A stretch of DNA of 64,000 nt, taken from the NCBI GenBank assembly GCA_008360955.1, contig LUCM01000704.1, positions 263,626 to 327,625 of the forward strand. The letters are read 5' to 3'. The stretch's first letter is position 1. Every line of letters begins with the position of its first letter. Positions 25,673-36,350 of this stretch are shown here, piece after piece. The stretch comes from Fasciolopsis buskii (lineage: Eukaryota > Platyhelminthes > Trematoda > Plagiorchiida > Fasciolidae). Under the pieces are notes generated by a model that searched no databases, had not been told where the DNA came from, and was given only the letters and a program-made list of their open reading frames with translations. Both the position numbers and the translations under genes were made by a program.

Positions 25673-28600
25673 CTGAAATTTGTTTTGGATTGGTTAATAA
25701 TAACAAATGAGCAAAATAGTTTGGCTACCTAAATTTCCTATACCTCATTGCAATGATTACAAATGAGTGCTACTAAGATGATAACCCCAAACGCAGAAAT
25801 GTCTGCTTCGTGTATTGTAAATGATCAACTTACAATGTGTTTACTAGGCTGCAACTCTGATTAATGTCTGTATCGTCAGTTTGAAGTAGCAGCTGTTACA
25901 GTTGACTCAAATGACTCACCAAGCATTATCAATCCTCAGCTCACCACTGATAATCGCAAGACTACAATTAGACTAACCCTTCTACCAGGATTACTAGGAG
26001 GCTGAAGCCGACGTAATTATCATAGCTGAACCGCGCCAAAAATTAGGTGGCATAGTGGCCGCGATATTCGACTTACCGTCTTCCTGTATCCTATTTTAAG
26101 TTTGCGCACGACTAGCGTTTCTGATAGCTGACAACACATTTCGTTCTACGGTGAGGCATACGACTGGTTAGGCTTTGATGCTAGTAGATGAATCGTTTTA
26201 AAGTACTTCGTATTTCTCCATAGTTATCAAAAAATCGAGGAATTTGTGTACTTACACTCAACAAAATTAAATGAATTGATTAAATCAACACCAGATTGTT
26301 GCTGTTTTTGTCGACATCCGAGTTGTTTTTTGCATTCGTTTTTTGAACTTAAGCGCGGAAAAACAACATTAGTTTTGTTGTGACTAGGAGGTTAGATTCG
26401 TTAATCTTATTAATACCTTGCTATGATTGTTCACACAACAGTGAAAACTTCCCGGAACAGACGTTCCCGCGCCAGTTGTAGAGGTTACACCTAGGAATTC
26501 CCTGTACCACGTGACCATTGTCCAACTACGTATCGGGATAAAAACAATCCTCTGCTAACGAAACGCTTTCTCATTTTAGGAATCTGAATTCCCCTAGAAG
26601 TTGTCAAACCGCAAAACTCGAATGTGGGCTTATCACTTCACTGGAAACTGTAAAAACATGTCCTTGAATCCAGAAACGTTGTTTGATTTGTGGGATTCAT
26701 TTTCGTCACTTTCATTTTTACCGTAACTTGATGTATGAAGATGATATTGATGATGCGGTTGATGAGTCACCCGAAGGTAAACACGTTGGGTCTTTTCGAC
26801 ATGACCGAAAGACCTCGAGTAGTGAAAAGGAACCACAGAACTGTATTATGATTTACTTATTTCGACCGTTTAGAGAAAATGTTTTATTCGCAGAATAATC
26901 TAGTCAGCAAACTTTAAAAGGTTAACTGCCACAGTTTTCCTGGCCGCAGCTAAAAGACGTATTAGTGCGCCGGTCTCCTCCCGATCGATAATTTCCTCCG
27001 TAACTGTTTAACGGAAACGAGTGCGTGAACATTGGGGACTGATGTTATCATGTTGTGTATTCATTGTGTATTCATTTTTCATCGCACACATTGCATCCTA
27101 TTTGTCCTCAGTTTAGATCTGTCAGACGTTGGCTTCGGTAAAAACATTGCTGAAGAACGTGACAAGCTTGGAACTTGTTATTCACCGGAACCAGATAAGG
27201 ATAGCAACAAAAAAGCAACATCTTTTGGAGGCTAATTGATGAGTTACGTGACTTAGCATATCATTTTACACTTTATCTCTGCACTGCTGAATTGTTTATT
27301 TATAGCAGCACTTTGTTCCAATCATTCGTAAAGTTAGTGTTTTACAGTAAACTTCGAAATACTTTGTCATACTTCGGCATCCAAAAGCAGGAAATGTAGG
27401 CAATTGTAAAAATTCGAACAAGTAGATGGCGGAGACCGACTGAATTGGGCCAGAAATATTCTTATTAGTTGTTTGGTTATTCAGTGGTTAGTTTGATCGA
27501 ACAGTTTGATTTTATTGAGTAATATCTAGAAAAATCTAATCAGATTTTTCTGATACTGCTTCCCTCAACTTTGTTTTCTGGGTGGGAAATTAAAAAATTA
27601 CTCGGGAGAATAAATTTCCGGAAGAGTCTCATTGAAGCTTAGAAGTTTGATGTATTTATGGTGAAATTATTTTTTTATTCTCGTGCCAAGTATTTGAACT
27701 TAGACGTCCCAACTTGAAGGTATGTGTTTCCACCGCGCCATCGAGGCGCTATCCCAGGTGGAGAGAAATTACTATTTTTCAGTTAACGGGCCGATTACCA
27801 AGCCGCGGGCTTGAAATTGGATGCACACTACTGACCAGCTCTAATAATATCGAAACTCGAATTTTGTCTTTCACGAGGCTTTGGTTGATCAGATCCTCTT
27901 ACATGCCATCCGAAAGGAAATCAGTATGCAAAGGGCCGTATGTTCCACACACAACTGGGAGGTAACTGCAGCTTATATATATATATATATATATACTTAT
28001 ATATACATATATGCAAACTCTGAAGTCTTATCTATTTATTATAAATGGTTAATAACGATGCCATCCAAACTGTTTAGGTTATTGTGCGCTCGTCGGAAAT
28101 GCCTCCATTGATTCAGTAGGTCGAGGAACCTACCCGATATTCTAAAGTTAGCTGATAATGCTTGGTGGAGTTTATCAACATTTTTGTAGATTTGATATGT
28201 GACATTCGATCGACCCGTAAAATATCACTTAATCCAGCTGGACCCAAAACAAGCTCTGGATGCAACCAATCAAGTGCCGCATTTGGTCTATAAGAAAGCC
28301 TTGATACCAAGCCGGTTGGCGGTCAGTCGCTTTAATTGAATACTGTTTGTCAACTACCCAAGCTAAGCAGTCGTTTGGTTTCCAACACTAGGACAGTTTT
28401 GAATTCTGGGTGCTGTGTCCGAGTTCCCTGACAATTGGTCGGTATCCGACATTTAAACTTCAAAGGCCTTAGTGATTACGCAATTCAGTTTGGTGAGCAA
28501 TGATATCTAAGTGAAAAATCGAAATACCATTTGACACCATTTCATCGCCCATGTTGCAGCATTTATAGTCGCGAAGTTCATTTCAAAACCGCCAATCGGT

Positions 28601-29400
28601 TTAGCCCCATTAGTGTCAACGAGTTTTCACATCTGAGCAAAGATCACTTGGTAAAATCTATTTAACCACGATATTCGCATTGTCAAACCGGGTACTATGA
28701 GAATTCTGCCAGTGATGCTCTGGAAGAAATGTTTGATTCATATTTTACGATTCAGTTCACCTGATTAACGCGCTTTTTATCATTATGGGTGCCTCCGTGG
28801 GAATCTGAAAATAGAAAGTGCACCAAATAGATGAACGTGCCAGTCTCAAGTTTTCAGATCCACTTGCTGATTGCTATTCAATAACTGGTTACAAAAGAGA
28901 AAATGAAGCTTATAACGAAACAGGCGGCAAATGGGATTGATCAAGAATGAGATTGTATTACAATGCGTTCGAACAGTTGGATGTGACTTTTTTCTCGGCA
29001 GTTATTGTTACTTGTTTATATCAAAAATCTAATTGCAGTTAGTTAGTGTACACCGATAAATGGGTAGGTCAGGCGTAGACCGTCAAGAGGGTTGCTGGTT
29101 TAATTTTTCATGGACAAAATTAGTTGAATAAACATGAATATATAGTTTCATAACATGCGGCAGTGGACTGTGATGAAAAAAGGGATTATGAATGCTAAAG
29201 TTAAGTAGAGAGAAAAAGCGCTAATCGGAAAGCGATGATTCGTATGAGGAAACCTAAGTGGATAATATTTCTCACCACTGAGCCTAGAGATTTTTAATGT
29301 TTTGTTTGCCTGAGACGAGGAGAAAGATCATGGTCGTTGTCTGCTATCAGTGAAAATTGAGTTGAAGTAAATGCACAAATTATGAAGAACTGACGCTGCG
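25673..29400. other. Region with no recognised gene
   Basis: Nothing was recognised apart from an AT dinucleotide tract at about 27972-28012. The open frames are short and have no family resemblance. Confidence 0.5.
27972..28012. repeat. (TA)n microsatellite, interrupted
   Basis: TATATA runs with single-base interruptions. Confidence 0.9.
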
Positions 29401-29450
29401 GTGATCTTGAGCTGCTCACTGGTACGTCATACACAAGCCGGCAGTGTTCA

Positions 29451-29506
29451 GGTGGTCAACATCTCAGCGTTTCACTCTGAAGCCCTCCGGTTCGAACCTT
29501 ACCACC
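29451..29506 (+). mobile_element. Short tRNA-like SINE head
   Basis: The 5' GGTGGT and the 3' ACCACC form an acceptor-like stem around a B box, GGTTCGAACC. At 56 nt it is shorter than a tRNA, with the D-arm region truncated. It faces a second tRNA-headed SINE on the opposite strand (29560-29745). It is a decayed SINE head and unlikely to be a tRNA gene. Confidence 0.4.
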
Positions 29507-29559
29507 GTTGGCCAACCTCCCTAAATGACATTTCTTTTTTGGCCGTGTCGTCCATTTTA

Positions 29560-29745
29560 TGTTTAAAAAACCTTTTATGTTGTTTTGGCTTTCTTTATTA
29601 ATGAAATAACAGTGTATATCATTCTTCAGGAAGAGGACCGAGGTCAACAAAGGTCTGCCAAGTAGGGAAGTCGACCGTAGGTAGGAGGATTCGAACCCGT
29701 GACCTTCACATCCAAACACCAAGACCTCATCCCCCTGGCCACTCC
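29560..29745 (-). mobile_element. tRNA-headed SINE (minus strand)
   Basis: Reading the minus strand from 29745, an A-box-like TGGCCAGGGGG is followed about 35 nt later by a strong B box, GGGTTCGAATCC. A unique body comes next, with AATAAAG near its 3' end (about 29590-29599). The spacing of the two boxes is right for an internal pol III promoter. The acceptor stem does not close well, so this is a SINE head and not a tRNA. Confidence 0.55.
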
Positions 29746-30977
29746 TTTTTCAATGATTCTGAAAGCGTTAGTTAATTTTTCGGTGTTGTCATGTTCGTTA
29801 AGGGATGATTCAGCATCAACGTTGAGAGTAATTGATAAATGATGTGTTGCAATTCGAGTACGACCAAGTTCGGAATTCCAGCGCTTGGAAGATTTGAGCA
29901 TAACAAGAAGACTTGAGTGGGTGGCGATTGAGTAGTATCAGATAAGATTGTACAAGGAATTTATTTGGCAATATAGGGCTTACCCATCGTGTGAATTTTC
30001 AAGGCAGATCTTGGATTTCCGCCTCATCTTCATATGACTGCATTGGTAACTCAGATGTGAAGCATCGTCTCGGAAAAAGGATGTTGATCGTTTCGGCTTC
30101 GGATCCTGGCGGCCACAGAGATTGGAGATGGCCAAGTTGCACCAGGCACCAGTCATCCCTAAATGGTCAGGGCTTTGAATTCCAAGCCAACCGATCTCTG
30201 TCGTGGTGTGCAACAATTCTTTGACGTCCGTCTCGTTCGTACATTTGACCTGCTCGGAATGTATTGGCTTGTCGTATGCTATCCTGAGTTTTAAAGTCAC
30301 GTTTTTGGTCCATCACCATCTCGTTTACTTGGCTGTGACAGCCGTGTGTATGCTGCTTACATGTCAGATGGAAAATATAGTCATTGTGCTGGGAAAATAT
30401 GAGTGTCTCTGAAAAATTTGCCTTATTTTCCAAAAGCTTTAGCTTGATAGGATAGCCCATAAAATTTAAAAATGGTTTCAGCATAGATGGCAAAATCCAA
30501 CTGACCACAGACAGATCAGAGCACACGAGATGAGGTAAGCTGAGTGGGGTACGATAAAGTGCACAGAAAAGTCAGTAATCACCAAAAAGCAGCAATATTT
30601 AAAGCGCCGGTGTTGTCGAACAGGTGTTCATAGATAGCAGCTGACGCATAATCTATTGGCTTCGGGAGTATTAAAACCGCAGTTTACAAAAGGATTCACA
30701 ATATCGCGTAATCCTTGAAGTTCTGGGTCTTTTTACTTACCGATAATGATTAGTGTCATATAGTCTTGAACTGTTTTGGGCCAGGTTTGACAAATGACAA
30801 GTATCGTCATTTAGAATGTTAGCTCCAAAATCAAACCATCGCTGATTAGACCTCACCTCGTCGAGAGGCTATTCAACGTACTTAAGTTTCATTGACTTTT
30901 AATCTGTGTTAATCTCAGTATTCATCGCGGCAAACGATCATGTAGAAATATGGTAAATCTCCATTCCTTCCTCTTAC

Positions 30978-31095
30978 CTCAGTAACTATTTCACCTAGGT
31001 TTATTCTTTCCATTTGCTTCAATAAGCTTCCAATTTTCCTATTTTCATTGAGTGAAAATATGATAATTGCATTGATTTTGGCCGACCTTACAATG
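30978..31095 (-). CDS. Candidate internal exon (minus strand)
   Basis: The minus-strand acceptor ACTGGTTTCAG and donor CTGAG|GTAAGAGG bracket 118 nt. One base completes an incoming codon and 39 open codons follow, so the exon leaves at phase 0. The peptide contains IIIFSLNENRKIGSLLKQME. It faintly resembles the ACT regulatory fold of aromatic amino acid hydroxylases (IFSLKNE...G.L.K...), but the resemblance is weak and no catalytic exon was found. A host-gene exon is possible and chance is also possible. Confidence 0.25.
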
Positions 31096-32609
31096 CTGAA
31101 ACCAGTCGTAATGGTCTGGAGCATGATTTGAATGAACTCAGTGCTGTTTCTGTCATTCCAAACCACTGAATGTTCATAAATGTGTTGATATCACCTCTAA
31201 TCTCCCGCATGTTTCCCGATATTCTACCGTCTTCATTAACTTCCCATTTCAAGGAAGTACAAGTACATGCGAAAAGATTCTTCTTTCCGATAGTCACTAC
31301 TGAATATGACCCATAATCTTTATTGGACGAAGCAAGTCGACCCTGTGTTCCCCAAGTTTCGCGGGGTCTCCCAGTTGCCTTCTAGACTGATAAAGCGTAG
31401 AGTATATCGCAAGCTTGTTTCTGAATTTGTTGTTTCATACGTTCTTAGGCTGTGGCTCTACTGCTCTCAGTATTCTTTCCTGACTTGGAATAGAAGAATT
31501 TTATCCGAACGTCGAACTCCCAAAATTGTATGTATGTTGTGGTGGAACCAAAATAAATGCATTTGCTGGTTTAGTTACTCAGAATCATCTCCACACTTGT
31601 GCCAGATTTTCAATCAGTGCCATATGCAACATAAATCAGTTTCGCCACACAGCATTGTCCAATGCTTCCCTAATTTGCCGACCCATTCTGCTTTTAGGTC
31701 CCTCCAATTTCGTAACTCCATTTAGGGGAACAGTCTTATTCCTTTGCTTGTTCGTTTACGTGTAAGTCGCGAATTGGTAGTTAGTGTTCGACGAGCCCAC
31801 CTTCACATGCCATGTTCGTGAACTTCTATTCTCCTTCACCGTGGTATTCTCGAGCCGTTCATTTTAACAAATGCCGTAATGGCGTATTTGAATCCCGTCG
31901 AGCATTCGGCATACGGTTTTTTGTTCCGACTGCATAAGAGCATTGTTTGACGTGGTTTAACTCGATCTTTATAAATAAAGTTGCTTGAGCTTACCGGTGA
32001 TCGCTAAGTTGTGCCTTGTCTTATCGTTTTTCGATGTGTACGTTAGAAACAATTCATATTCGTGCCATGACAGAAAGTTTGACAACTGTGAACCGTGTGG
32101 TTCGGATCATCGGATGTGAACTCATTGAATAAAATCAATTAGCATGGATTCATGGGCACAAAAGTCCAACAGGACTATTCCCCATTGCTTTCGGATACGT
32201 TCTTTCGTATTATGGATAGTATTCTTATGAACTGAGGCATTTTTTGAGGACAGTTTTAATCTCATGTCCGTCTAACACGTAAGAATTACTTTATTGCTCA
32301 CCAGTTTCAGGGACATATTTTAATAGATTAACCTTATGCATAAATGGTTCGTCAACACCAGCATTATTGTACTTGTCGCTAATTGACATAAGTGTCAATG
32401 TGTATTAGCATCATTCTTCGCAGTTTTGTTTACGATCGTTCATAATTCTCAACAGGTACTCTAGTGTTCATTAAAGTTTTTATTAGCTTGCATGAGAGCA
32501 ATAACTAAGAAGAAATAGTGGAATGGAAAAACCCAATCAGAATTGCCGAAGACGGATCGGTATAGTTCCAAATAAAGCGAGATTGGTGACACGAAAAGTG
32601 TATTCCATA
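31096..32609. other. Region with no recognised gene
   Basis: The overlapping plus-strand frames at 31306-31765 have no recognisable domain. A B-box-like TTTGAATCCCG near 31890 lacks an A box. Nothing else was seen. Confidence 0.5.
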
Positions 32610-32632
32610 ATATATATATATATATATATATG
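32610..32632. repeat. (AT)n microsatellite
   Basis: About eleven AT units at the outer edge of the left arm of the adjacent inverted repeat. It probably grew at, or replaced, the truncation point. Confidence 0.9.
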
Positions 32633-32637
32633 TATTT

Positions 32638-32940
32638 CGGCAGAGTGCTTAAGCAGGATTAAATCCAACCGGAACTAACGACGACCAATTGTCATTATTG
32701 AAAACAAATCCATTAAACTGATGGGGTGACGGCAACCGGAGCGGAAAACTAGCACAGCCAGCCAAAGGGCCCACGTGTGGTGGGGTTTTTGAAAGAAATA
32801 AGTATATATATATATATGTGCTGTGCTACATTTCCACTCCAGCTGCTGTCACCCCATCAGTTTAGAGTATTTGTTCTCCATTATGACCATTGTTCGTCGT
32901 TAGTCTCGGTTGGATTTAATCCCACTTAATCACCCTGCCG
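32638..32940. repeat. Large inverted repeat at the 5' end of the CR1-like element
   Basis: The left arm (about 32638-32757) and right arm (about 32822-32940) are reverse complements over about 119 nt with few mismatches. They are separated by about 64 nt that includes a second AT tract. The right arm runs straight into the endonuclease reading frame of the CR1-like element, so the arm sequence is probably that element's 5' region. The left arm is then a second, inverted copy of the same 5' region, truncated at the outer AT tract. Confidence 0.8.
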
Positions 32941-35045
32941 AAATTTCTCCTCCTTTAGACTTAGCTACGCATGTACATCACAGATTTTACACTAAACCGA
33001 AAACACGCATTCGTGCCAGTTTGCAAGCTGCACTTAACTGTACCCCATCAGCCAAAATCCCAGTTCCGTCTCTACTAAGTACTAGCATACGTTCGCTTCT
33101 CGTGAAATTATCGTATCTATCTCATTCTTCGCTCTCGGATACATGTTCTTGCATGTATGATTTGCATTCAGGAGCCATGGCTCAACTCACATGTTGCGGA
33201 TGGCCTAATATCTATCCACACATCCCCTTACGTCCTTTGATTTGACTGATCTGTCAACCTTCCAAATCAGAGACGTCTCCAACTTAGATGAAATTATTAT
33301 CCTGCTCTCAAGTACTTGTCCCTTTTCAACCAGTAATCTTTGTCTTTTACTATCAAACCTCAAAGTTTACTCCCGGACAGCTTTCTAATCTTTCGAGGAA
33401 TCTAACCAGCTCAAACGTCGACTACGTAATTTTCCTCGGGAAAATATTCTTCTTCAAGGATCCACTTTTCATGTAAATTGGTGGCTTTCTTTTGAATTTC
33501 TAAATAGTAAAGTCGACTTTTCTACACACACTCAGCCTAATGTTTGATACATATTGCCCCTCAGGAACACTTTCTCTGTAATTGCCGTAATTCTTCCCCC
33601 CCACTGAAGGCCTTGCGAGACGGAAGTTACACTTCTAGAAATTACGGGATTCCCAGAAAGTCAAAATCCTTTCATCCTTATTATCGAAGGAATTAAAGCG
33701 AATCGACTCGTCGTGTGCTAGCCAACTCCTGACCGGCTGCAACAGCAGACGCCTCCGGCAAGGAAGTTGGCTTTTGTGTGGAAAGAAAACGATGCCAATC
33801 AGCACAAATTATCAACTAAGCGTTTATTTATCTATTTAATGGCAGTGTATTTTCATGGTGCCCAACTCAATGCGCTGACACTAAACCGTTTTCTAATGAA
33901 TTGTTCAAACTCCGCCGCTCGACCAAAATAACTGCAAGTATAAGTCCCGATAGTTTATCTCAACTTCTAGTGTATGCTGCGGTTTCAATCACTGATGTAC
34001 TTATTTCTTTTCTTAACACCTCTTAAAGCAAACATTCCGTTCCCAATTGTTTGAAACCAGTTAGTATTGTGGCCATCTACAAGTCTAGCAATTCCAGCTA
34101 TCCATTTTCTTTCCATCACTCTTACATCATGCTCTGTTAGACTAACAGAACGCGATGTCCTGAGTCGGCTAACTTCTGTCGGTGTGCCCGATGTCCCGCT
34201 TCAATTTGCGTGCAAACCAAACAAGCCCGCTTAGTATCCCGTGCCTTTCCTGGTTCATAATATCCCCAAATCCTTGAATGCATCCGCCAGAGCTGTCCTA
34301 TGTGCTTTCATAGATTTTTCATCTGCTTTCGACTCCGTTTCACGGTCTTTACGTCTTCGCAAACTTGAACAGTTCAGCTGTTCTAAGTGCTTCTTGTCAT
34401 ACCTATTTAGATTATTTTACCAACAGAATTCGTTGTACCTGACTGGGAAGAAATAAATCTACTTCTTCGTTAATTGATTCTAGAGTCTCTCAATGAGCCA
34501 TTCTTCCTCCTTACTTGTTTTCAACATACATCATCCACGTACATATCAGTTCCTAAATTATTCCAAATATGAGGATGACGCTACTTCTGTCCGTCTATAT
34601 CTGGAACTGACGTTCTGAACTTGTCCAGCAACTTGTCCCTCATTCATGATTTTTCTCTGGCTTAACTCGTAATTTGCTAAAATGTGTCGAATGTTCGTTT
34701 ACTTATTCTCGGCTCGCTTATCCGACTATCCCTTCTTTAATCAACACAGAATCACTCACTAGGGTAGATTCTCGGCTCGCATCTGGTTTAGTTAGGAAAG
34801 ACGTGGTACGTCAGTCATCATTGTTATATCTTACATGCCACTGAAAGAACTCTGTACCAAACTATTGTGCGAAAGATTTACACTTAAAATTCTCTCGGAT
34901 CCGTTCCATCCCTTACTTAATGACCTTTCTAAATGCCATTCTTACTACAGGTCACGTCCAACCTTCTGCTCAATAACCTATCTCAGAAATACCTATAACA
35001 ACCCAAGTGTTCTCTACTTAGTCCGAATTCTTCCCAATTGAAAAC
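32941..35045 (+). mobile_element. Decayed CR1/Jockey-type non-LTR retrotransposon
   Basis: Fragments of one ORF2 appear in order across shifted frames. An endonuclease start (SIRSLLVKLSYLS, about 33090) is followed after a frameshift by a CMICIQEPWLN-type segment, as in the 63.2 kb copy. The reverse transcriptase follows: a fingers segment (KPVSIVAIYKSSN, about 34055), motif A (CAFIDFSSAFDSVSR, about 34300), motif B and the YEDD box (about 34567), and a C-terminal tail (ILSDPFHPLLNDLSKC, about 34895-35040). Many stops and frameshifts and a short middle mark it as dead. The catalytic F/YADD is YEDD here. It belongs to the same family, or a sister family, as the copies at 48.3-49.6 kb and 62.5-63.9 kb. 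Confidence 0.75.
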
Positions 35046-36260
35046 AGTTCATGACTGATTTTCTACACACTCTTTCATGAATTTCAAATGTTTATTATTC
35101 GTTGCACTTTTTTCCACCTGCGTATTCTGATGAGGTGGCGAACGCATCCTTTCTTGACTGACGTGCGGACATAAACGATAAAAACATGCGAAACAAACAG
35201 CTTGAAAATAACGTGAAATGTGACTGCCTACCCTCGTGTAGCCAATGAGGCTCACAAGCCCGGAAATCACGTTGCCCGACTTGTCACCTAATGGAAAACA
35301 CTCTGCGATCCCATGGCAATTTCATAGCAGGTTTCGGACGTGACTTCGGGAATTTTTGGGAACACCAACTCTTCGTCACTAATTCAAATAAAGTATTTCA
35401 AAACTGTTGCCCTGCGCAATACAAACTGGACCATCTCGAAATTTTCATGCATGAGCTTCTTACATTCATTATGGTCATTCTATAATATCTCAAATACTTT
35501 TAATGCTGTACAATTCAGCTACAGCAAATCACAATTTTACTAGTCCAGCTACTTCTGTACAGTAAAAGTCCGGCAGTCACGAAGGCTTGAGTTGTATTGA
35601 CCACGTAAGACACTGATTCAGGGGGCAACATACCACGGGATTTTTATTGTTCTAAAAGCAAGCTTGCAAATGAATACAAAATCAGCTTAACCCATTACTA
35701 CTGGAGGCTTTTTTTTGCGACCCTTATTACTCTTTATAGTCAATAAGGAACTGAGACATATTGAATCATAAGCGGTTTTGAAGGGCTGTTCAAGGAACTG
35801 TCTTATCTAATACCACGATCTAATCAAATTTCGCAAAGAAGGTGTCATAGCAACACTAAATAATAACGTGGTTATTAGACAGCAGTGTATATAATTAGTG
35901 GATAGCCAATCGCCAAAGGTGGAATCTTTAGTTAAAAATCAATTATACATGTCAAGTTCATAGAATGGTAAAAGAACTAACTTAATGGGCAATAGAATTT
36001 TTACCGTGGGTTCAAGAATCCTGTTCATCAAAATTCTTTAGCATGAAACTCAGAATAGTAGTAAAGTTATCGAGAAAAACAAGTTGGAAATCGGAGTGTT
36101 GTTGGGGAAACTAGGGTGTTTTTAACTCTTCGCACGTCGAACGTCCCTTCTTCAATATTGATGAGTTACTATGGAAGACAGTTTGGGTAATCTTGTGTTC
36201 TGTGTGATCTATTATTAAAATTATTTTCATTCATCATCTAGAGAAATTTTAAAAACTTAC
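35046..36260. other. Region with no recognised gene
   Basis: The first ~60 bases may be 3' flank of the CR1-like element. Nothing else was recognised. Confidence 0.5.
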
Positions 36261-36350
36261 CTCCACTGCAGATGGCATAATTTCATGGTCATTATTAATG
36301 GAAACAGTGACAGCAGAGACGAATTGTTTGAGGTCTTCAGTTGTGTGTAC
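36261..36350 (-). CDS. Candidate internal exon, 90 nt (minus strand)
   Basis: The minus-strand acceptor TTCATATTTAG and the consensus donor GTGGAG|GTAAGTTTT bracket exactly 30 open codons, with phase 0 at both ends. The peptide (VHTTEDLKQFVSAVTVSI, then NNDHEIMPSAVE) has ordinary soluble-protein composition. I do not recognise the family. Both splice sites are good, the length is symmetrical and the frame is clean, making this one of the better host-exon candidates. No linked exon was identified. Confidence 0.35.

Noticed and set aside
35125..35160. CTGATGAGGTGGCGAACG as a hammerhead core
   Set aside because: The stem II position does not pair and GAAA is missing (GAAC).
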